Positions 58,801 through 64,000 of a DNA stretch of 64,000 nt are shown here, piece by piece. Below the pieces are notes generated by a model. That model saw nothing but the letters and a program-made list of their open reading frames with translations, had not been told where the DNA came from and did not search any database. Position numbers and translations under genes: made by a program. Source of the stretch: Nematostella vectensis (lineage: Eukaryota; Cnidaria; Anthozoa; Actiniaria; Edwardsiidae); assembly GCF_932526225.1 (NCBI RefSeq), contig NC_064037.1, positions 9,592,203-9,656,202 of the forward strand. Reading direction: 5' to 3'. Within the stretch, counting starts at the first letter, position 1. Every line of letters starts with the position of its first letter.

Positions 58801-60719
58801 GGGGGGCGAAATCTGAAAAAATTGATTTAATTTTTCCCGGGGGGGGGGGGGGGTTCTCTGATAAATATCTGACCACTCCCGAAAAAACAAATAGGGTATG
58901 TCTTTGCAGTATCTCCACGGGGCGTTTTTTGTCGGATTTGGCTACATACCCGAGTATCTAGCTTATGCTTTATAGTTTTGTTTACAAAAAGCATATCTAT
59001 TGAGAACTCTGGACGTTTTTTTTTTCTTTTGTGCGTTTTGAGATCTTAACCACAAAACAGTGGCAGTAAAAGAAAATTCTATACTTCTCATGAAGTAAAC
59101 AATCTAATAATGCGCCATCATCCAGACTTTCCTCACGATGCCCTTCACTGTTGTGGGATTGTTTTTTTTTTTTTTTTTTCAGGGAGAAACTTTCCCTTTC
59201 GGATGATGAAGCTTGACGTGTAAGCTGGCTTAACTATTAGTCACTCTCCAAACTTAGAAAGGCGTTACACTGTGCAATGCAACCAACGCAACAGTGTTTC
59301 CATGTAAATGTTCACTGTCTCATTATGGTACCTTTTGTTTTTAAAATATTCACCTCCATATAACTCTTTAGAATGGTTTATTTCTTATCTTATATTTTAA
59401 GTGGAGAATAATGCGTTCTCAGTGTAATTTGTTTTTATATTATTTTTCAAAAAAACGCTGGTTAAGGTTTCAAATTATTCAATTCATTGGTGAATATTCT
59501 AATTTTAATGAGTATTATTTGCGCAACACAATTCGTAGCAGGTCTCCAAAAATAATAATAGGCATTTTGAATAACTTGAATTGTCTTAGAAACACCTATA
59601 TCGATTATTGGAAGTGTGGATTAATCGAAGTGATAATCCCATCGCGAGACGCAGGGATTTGACCTTCTGTTGCTAAAGGTCTTTATTAGCTGTTGGAGGT
59701 TGAAGAGTGCAAGAAGTTTCTAAGACGACAGTTTTCCGGTATATAAGACTTTTCCACTCCAATGACTTTTAAAAGCTTATTCCAGACTGGTCGAAATCGC
59801 TGCTCAAAAGGAATTAATCAAAAATAGATAACTATCAAATAACATTTCTTCTTAATAACTTCATAAAAGATAACTTTAAGATGACAATGTGGTGGTAGAA
59901 TAGTTAATGTTGGTGGCAATGAAAGTTGGTCCAAAAGACGGTGCTAATCTAAACCAATCGATGTATTCATGTATTACGAAATTATAAAAAAAGATATGCG
60001 TATATCCTTTTATCAGTATTTCTATAAAGTGTGTTAGAAAAAAAAATTAAACCATTCCAAAAAAAAAAGATACCAACCCTTCCATCTGCTGAGCTGGATG
60101 CAACGTATTCCCCGTTAGGTGACCACGCACAACTCTTAACTCGGTCGTCGTGCCCACCAACAAGCGACATGACCACAGAATTGCTCCGAATATCCCAAAG
60201 TTTCAGCGAGCCATCATCAGCTCCCGAACAAAGAATGTCCCCGGTCCGTTCAGGATTAAACGCACAGGTCCATACTCCTGTAGTATGGCCCGCAAGAGTG
60301 TTCACGGGCTTTCCAGTTGGTACATCGCTGATGATAACAAATTTATCCCAAGAAGCCGATGCTAAGAGTTTGCCATCATTGTTGAAGTCCGAGCCGAGAA
60401 CCCAGCTACTGTGGTGTGTTAGGTTATTGAGTAAGTTTCCATTATCGGAATTCCATAAAGCGACGGTTTTATCTGATGAAGTGGTCGCTAGTATTCCCAG
60501 TTCTGATTTTGACGTCAGCTTTTGCCATGAAAGACTTGTGACGGGCTCTGTGTGGTGTCTAAACGTCAACGATGGCTCCAACGTGCAAAGATTCCAAATA
60601 ACCGCAGTCTTATCCCAGCTTCCCGATGCTAAGAATAACCCATTAGGGCTAAATTCCAGACAAGAAACATTCCACTTGTGACTAGAAAGTTGAGCCTGGT
60701 GTTGTACCTCGACACTCAT
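55871..60719 (-). CDS. WD40 seven-blade propeller protein with disordered tail, 604 aa
   Basis: Exons in transcript order: 60719-60078, 58037-57828, 57695-57494, 57176-56854, 56308-55871. All have GT/AG borders and the lengths sum to 605 codons with TGA. ATG at 60717-60719. Seven WD repeats are visible: HKWNVSCLEFSP-GSWDKTAVIWN, HTEPVTSLSW-SSDKTVALWN, HSSWVLGSDF-SWDKFVIISD, GHTTGVWTCAF-DGSLKLWD, GHDDRVKSCAW-ADGRVTLWE (crossing the first intron), AHEDAVTHVEF-RACRVWH, and VEAFSISP-GGSDRNIVLS. After residue about 300 there is a short helix (MLWKKYARKIIEHT), a Gln/Arg-rich helix (LNRQLKEARQQLRK) and a Ser/Asp-rich tail. WD40 propellers are protein-interaction platforms; the specific partner or pathway is not evident. 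The first intron (2 kb) holds TE remnants. Confidence 0.9.
56475..56613. mobile_element. MITE-like element, GGCCGTAG family, copy 1
   Basis: The left end agcaggccgtagcagg and the right end cctgctacggccctgct are inverted copies. A G19 run (56502-56520) and ctcctactggtcat lie between. It shares both the ends and the inner tactggt block with the copy at 62669-62835. It is in the last intron of the WD40 gene. Confidence 0.65.
58424..58500 (-). mobile_element. Possible retroelement 3' remnant with CTGATGAG..GAAAC motif and (TA)n
   Basis: On the minus strand a (TA)n run is followed by cctgatgagtgggcaaccac then gaaacaggcttgtagaga. CTGATGA-(n)-GAAAC stretches occur in tails of Penelope-like and some LINE elements. 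The coding part is absent. Assignment is by remembered motif only. Confidence 0.3.
58745..58870. mobile_element. G-rich repeat fragment starting GGCCCGTACCCAGGG
   Basis: The sequence ggcccgtacccagggttttt is followed by (GT)n, two long G runs (to 58853) and an AT-rich middle. It resembles one end of the GGCCGTAG family; no second end is visible. It lies in intron 1 of the WD40 gene. Confidence 0.4.
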
Positions 60720-62065
60720 ATTCAAAGCAAGTTCCTGTTATCAGCTTTTGCGTTGACTTCTTTCTGCTGAAGAAACAGAAAGTTAGAAAGGTGCATAATT
60801 TGAAATACAACAGGAGTGACTTACCTTGTTTAGGGTTTTAGTTATTCAACTTTACATGATTAGAATTCTATATGAGAATCTTTTTAAATCCTGTTTTTGT
60901 TTTAAAAAGTTTGAAGATGTTCTCCTCCAGTGGACTTAATCTTTGAGATAAGTGCCATGAAAAAGGCAGGAAAACGGTATCCCTCCAATTCAAACCTCAA
61001 TGTTGAACAATATCTCCTCGATATGTCTCTACTATGACATCAAACCAATTTCCGACAGTAATTCATCGCATATTTGCGTTAGTAATCAGGAGAAGTTGGA
61101 TCATCCCACTTGCAGAGTTCAGTAATGCGATTGGCCATCCGTGGTCATGTGATCAAAACTAATTATTAATTCTTGAGCTTTTGTCGACGTCTCTATAGCA
61201 ATTAGCTCATTTTGAATAAGTCATTTTAGCCTTTCTTGTACATGTCACCTATCGCAAACTGAGCCATAACAGTGATAGTTTCAACTTCTCGTCTCTATAA
61301 ATTGACACAGAATACTGATTACAAAAGAAAAAAAATTGAAAGCTTCAGTTTAATCAGTTAATACTTTTATTCTAGCCTGTGAATATAAGCATATTTGAAA
61401 GTCCTTAATTAAGTGAAGTAATTTATTCTTTTACTTGAATTATGTAGTCTGCTGCAATAGCTAAAAGAGCTTATCCTATTTTATTTGTTTGAATAGCTCT
61501 TTATTAAGGCAGGTGTAATGTATGCAATTAATAAAACATCATTGCAGTTAAACATGCAATCTCAACAGACATACTTGTACCAACATCAGCATTATAATAT
61601 TTTTAAAAACTTCATTGCTTAAAAAAAATCCGTTTGCACACAGTATGTGCATTCCAAAACACCTATTACTTTAATCAAACCTACAGAAATAGAAGCTTTT
61701 AATTCTAATGTACAACAAAGACTAATAACTTAATAGGAAATATTTATTCGCACCAAAACAAACACTATGACCTATCAAACTTAGCTAGTGGAAAAAAAGA
61801 AATATCAATTTACACCACCAGGTGTTAACATACACACTTAATTTAACCTCACTGAATGTTATTAAAAGATTCAAGAATTGTTTTGACATTTATCATTTTC
61901 TGTTTTCATAATACAGTTCTGTTTCCTAGAGGATGTTGAGATGGATCACAGCACAACAGGGTAGCAGCTACAAACCATGCTAACCTAACATTCAGAATAA
62001 ACGGGGGGGGGGGGGGGGGGAGCAGAACATGTGTGCAATCACCTAAAGGAGAAACAACAATAGAT

Positions 62066-62530
62066 GGGGCATAAAAAAGAGAGTTCCATTTCTTCATGGC
62101 CCAATCTACAGTATGCTCATTTTCTTTGTTTGGGCCTGAAACTTTATGCAAACAATAGGCCATTCTGGCTAATGAGCACACCATGGAAACCTACCTGAAC
62201 TACTGTCATGCAGCACAGGCTTTGTTTAAGTGTGCGCTGTATTATGGTAGTTGAGGTAGGTTTCTACGTGTTCCAAACTTATAGCTGGAATGGCCTATTG
62301 GCTCCACGCATAAGAAAAGAGAGTTCCAGTCCTTCTTTGCCCCATCTATCATCATTTTCTCTGTTTGGAACTGAAACTTTATGCAACCAATAGGCTATTC
62401 CAGCTATAAACATGAGCGCTCACTCATGGAAACCTACCTGAACTGCAGTCATGCAGCGCATGCTTTGTTTAAGTGTGCGCAGTATTTTAAGTTGAGGAAC
62501 TTGTAGCTGGAATGGCCTATTGGCTCCACA
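62066..62530 (+). repeat. Direct duplication of about 240 bp
   Basis: Two adjacent copies (about 62066-62305 and 62309-62530) share agagttcca, ctgaaactttatgcaa, tggaaacctacctgaact, tcatgcagc and ttgtttaagtgtgcgc at roughly 85-90 percent by eye. Within them tggcctattgg and ccaataggcta are inverted copies, so the unit is itself partly palindromic. Confidence 0.75.
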
Positions 62531-62668
62531 GGTTTTACCAAGAAAGACTTTGCATAGGAGAATTTTATAAGTGGAATAACCTCTGCTTGTCTGTATGTGA
62601 CCATCCTACTGGATTTGCATTATCTGTATGTGATCACCATCAACACATCACTCACAGGGTCATGAAAT

Positions 62669-62835
62669 CCATGGCCGTAGGAGGCCTTGAAAGATTGGGG
62701 GGAGGGGGGGAATACAGATACAGATTATGGGGCACAGCCATGCCCCTACTGGTTATTTCCTATTTCCATATAATTTTTGAAAATATTCGGGGGAGGGCGT
62801 GTTCCCCCAGTGCGTCACCCCCTTCTACGGCCCTG
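62669..62835. mobile_element. MITE-like element, GGCCGTAG family, copy 2
   Basis: The left end catggccgtaggaggcc and the right end ccttctacggccctg are inverted copies. G-rich blocks and cccctactggttat lie between, matching the copy at 56475-56613. No coding capacity. Confidence 0.6.
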
Positions 62836-63280
62836 AATCCCTGCAGTGATGGAGCAAGCTGTACTGTAGACTTTGCGAAAGTCAAACAAGCCTTCTTGTT
62901 CACAATTTATTCATTCTCCCAGAACTAGTAACAGTCATACCACCAGTATATCTCAGACCCAGACTGCAAACACTTGTATGTAGATTTGATTGGCACAGTA
63001 AGACAGGCAAGTATTTTATAAGCACATTGTAGATACCACCAACGATATTCAGATAGTCTGGCAGATTGCAGCGCATTATACTTCCTTCTCAGAGATCAAA
63101 GTCATTATCAATATAACATATTTATATTAAGCAAACAGTGCCTTTCCCATTTCACGTCATTGTCAGTCAAATCAGGCTTTCTGCAATAAACATCATTTAA
63201 AAACAAACTTGAGAGCTCACAACATAATGTATTAAGTAATATCACAACTGAACCACGTGAGCAAGCTTATTCGTTTTCAT

Positions 63281-63556
63281 TCACTGTGCAATAAACTTTC
63301 GCCCTTTTGCTCTTCTTCTCGCCAGTACTTTTCTTCCATTTCTTGTACTCATTCTATGCAGGAACCCATGCTTTCTTTTTCTTTGTAGAGTCTTCGGTTG
63401 GTATTCCATACCGTACCGTATAAACCGAAATGTTTGCAATGTAGGCAATCGACAACCGGTGAATCTTGACGTCGAATTTAGCAACCCAGAAACATTTCCA
63501 AGCGTACAAGCCCCAACAGTGCGTAGAGCACTCATTCCTCTAGTGATCCAGCTCAT
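63281..63556 (-). CDS. MRPL34: Mitochondrial ribosomal protein bL34m
   Basis: Single-exon, 91 residues (human MRPL34 is 92). It is a structural protein of the mitochondrial large ribosomal subunit that binds rRNA. The ATG is at 63554-63556 and the TGA at 63281-63283. The C-terminal half is the classic bL34 fold: [20 protein letters not shown] then [18 protein letters not shown]. The first about 48 residues are Ser/Thr/Arg-rich without acidic residues, as expected of a mitochondrial targeting sequence ([15 protein letters not shown]). It is transcribed away from the + strand gene whose ATG is 87 bp upstream. Confidence 0.95.
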   Translation of the reverse strand: MSWITRGMSALRTVGACTLGNVSGLLNSTSRFTGCRLPTLQTFRFIRYGMEYQPKTLQRKRKHGFLHRMSTRNGRKVLARRRAKGRKFIAQ

Positions 63557-63642
63557 TTTGGGGTGTTTCAGTCAACCAGTGATGGCAAATTTCTAATAGT
63601 AGTACATACTGCAATTTTTGTAGTTTGGAAGTGAAAAAAAAA
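63557..63642. promoter_or_regulatory. Putative bidirectional promoter, MRPL34 and divergent gene
   Basis: Only 86 bp separate the MRPL34 ATG (- strand) from a + strand ATG at 63643. The interval is AT-rich, ends in an A10 run and has no TATA box. Head-to-head sharing is typical of housekeeping and mitochondrial genes; the + strand start is itself a prediction. Confidence 0.45.
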
Positions 63643-64000
63643 ATGGCGACGGTCGAGCGTGGGCTGGGGAGAGCTCTCCTAGGGGTCGCTGGAATACAAC
63701 ACAAACATTATTCTCTTGTTAAATGCAACAAGATATCTTTCAAACAAAAGCTCTTCCCATATGCATTTTCATATTTTCAGGGCGCAGATATGTGTTTAAA
63801 AATGCTTTCATGACTCGACTGGTGAAGACAAAGGTAAAGTTGCCATCCTCCCTACCCCACACCCCTTAGTTAGCGATGTTTGCATATTGCGGGCGCTCTC
63901 TCATCTACCCAACCGGTTGATTTTTAGCCAGAAAGTTTCAGAAGAATGCCGCCAAAAAGGCGGACAAGAATTACTCCCAAAAGGGCTAAACGAGCGACAC
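63643..64000 (+). CDS. Unidentified gene, first exons only (runs off window)
   Basis: The most consistent reading is exons 63643-63658, 63781-63833 and 63928 to the window end. The second and third exons have good acceptors (atattttcag, gatttttag), and exon 2 has donor aag|gtaaag. In phase these give MATVERRRYVFKNAFMTRLV, then KTKPESFRRMPPKRRTR and a very basic stretch still open at the end. The first donor (C|gtgggc) is weak and chosen only because it gives the sole open phase. If exon 1 is unspliced, a 56-codon ORF ends at 63813. No family recognised. Confidence 0.4.

Larger units (their letters stand above)
60720..63280. other. Region between WD40 gene start and MRPL34 3' end
   Basis: 2.5 kb with no supported coding region. 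It contains the WD40 gene 5' flank, a G18 run (62003-62020), a duplicated segment (62066-62530) and a MITE-like copy (62669-62835). The promoter of the WD40 gene and the 3' UTR of MRPL34 lie here without clear core signals. Confidence 0.55.

Noticed and set aside
1-64000. tRNA, rRNA or snRNA genes
   Set aside because: I looked for tRNA boxes and known small-RNA cores by eye and saw none; a covariance-model scan would be decisive.

Overview
The window is animal genomic DNA. Genes have many short exons with GT/AG introns, and the families (CDC45, mitochondrial bL34, rhodopsin-type GPCRs) are metazoan. Two GPCR genes are intronless. Introns are packed with minisatellites, and small inverted-repeat transposons and 15-20 nt G or C runs are scattered throughout. 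I infer a cnidarian, most likely an anthozoan (sea anemone or coral); the sequence alone does not prove this.

Layout. (1) 1-16441, + strand: CDC45, the replicative helicase subunit, lacking only its 5' end. I could place 23 exons, and their phases join into 556 codons plus a stop. Its 5.6-kb intron 10250-15866 holds an intronless GPCR gene (12082-13054) on the same strand, broken by one extra base in a T10 run. (2) 16442-21768: gene-free, with a small DNA transposon that has a clean target-site duplication. (3) 21769-46213, + strand: a 17-exon gene for an unrecognised, largely disordered protein of 1480 residues. It has internal repeats, repeated Trp/Phe-basic motifs and a C-terminal PDZ-ligand-like SYV. 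All exon phases close. About 11 kb of its 24 kb is intronic minisatellite in nine separate arrays. (4) 46214-51268: gene-free, with a foldback element, a miRNA-like hairpin and an orphan TATA/CCAAT promoter. (5) 51269-52363, - strand: a second intronless GPCR. (6) 55871-60719, - strand: a five-exon WD40 seven-blade propeller protein (604 residues) with a disordered tail. (7) 63281-63556, - strand: mitochondrial ribosomal protein bL34m (MRPL34). Only 86 bp separate it from a divergent + strand gene that runs off the window.

The genes do not form an operon or an obvious pathway. The most unusual pattern is that several tandem arrays start on gene boundaries. Copies of 5' splice sites recur at 1.85-2.2 kb, 39.1-39.3 kb and 40.2-41.07 kb, and the CDC45 stop codon itself sits in the first unit of an array at 16.43-16.67 kb. 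Adjacent genes therefore appear to lengthen introns or UTRs by tandem duplication of their own exon edges.

All exon coordinates were derived by eye from splice consensus, reading phase and, for CDC45, remembered family similarity. No database search was run.
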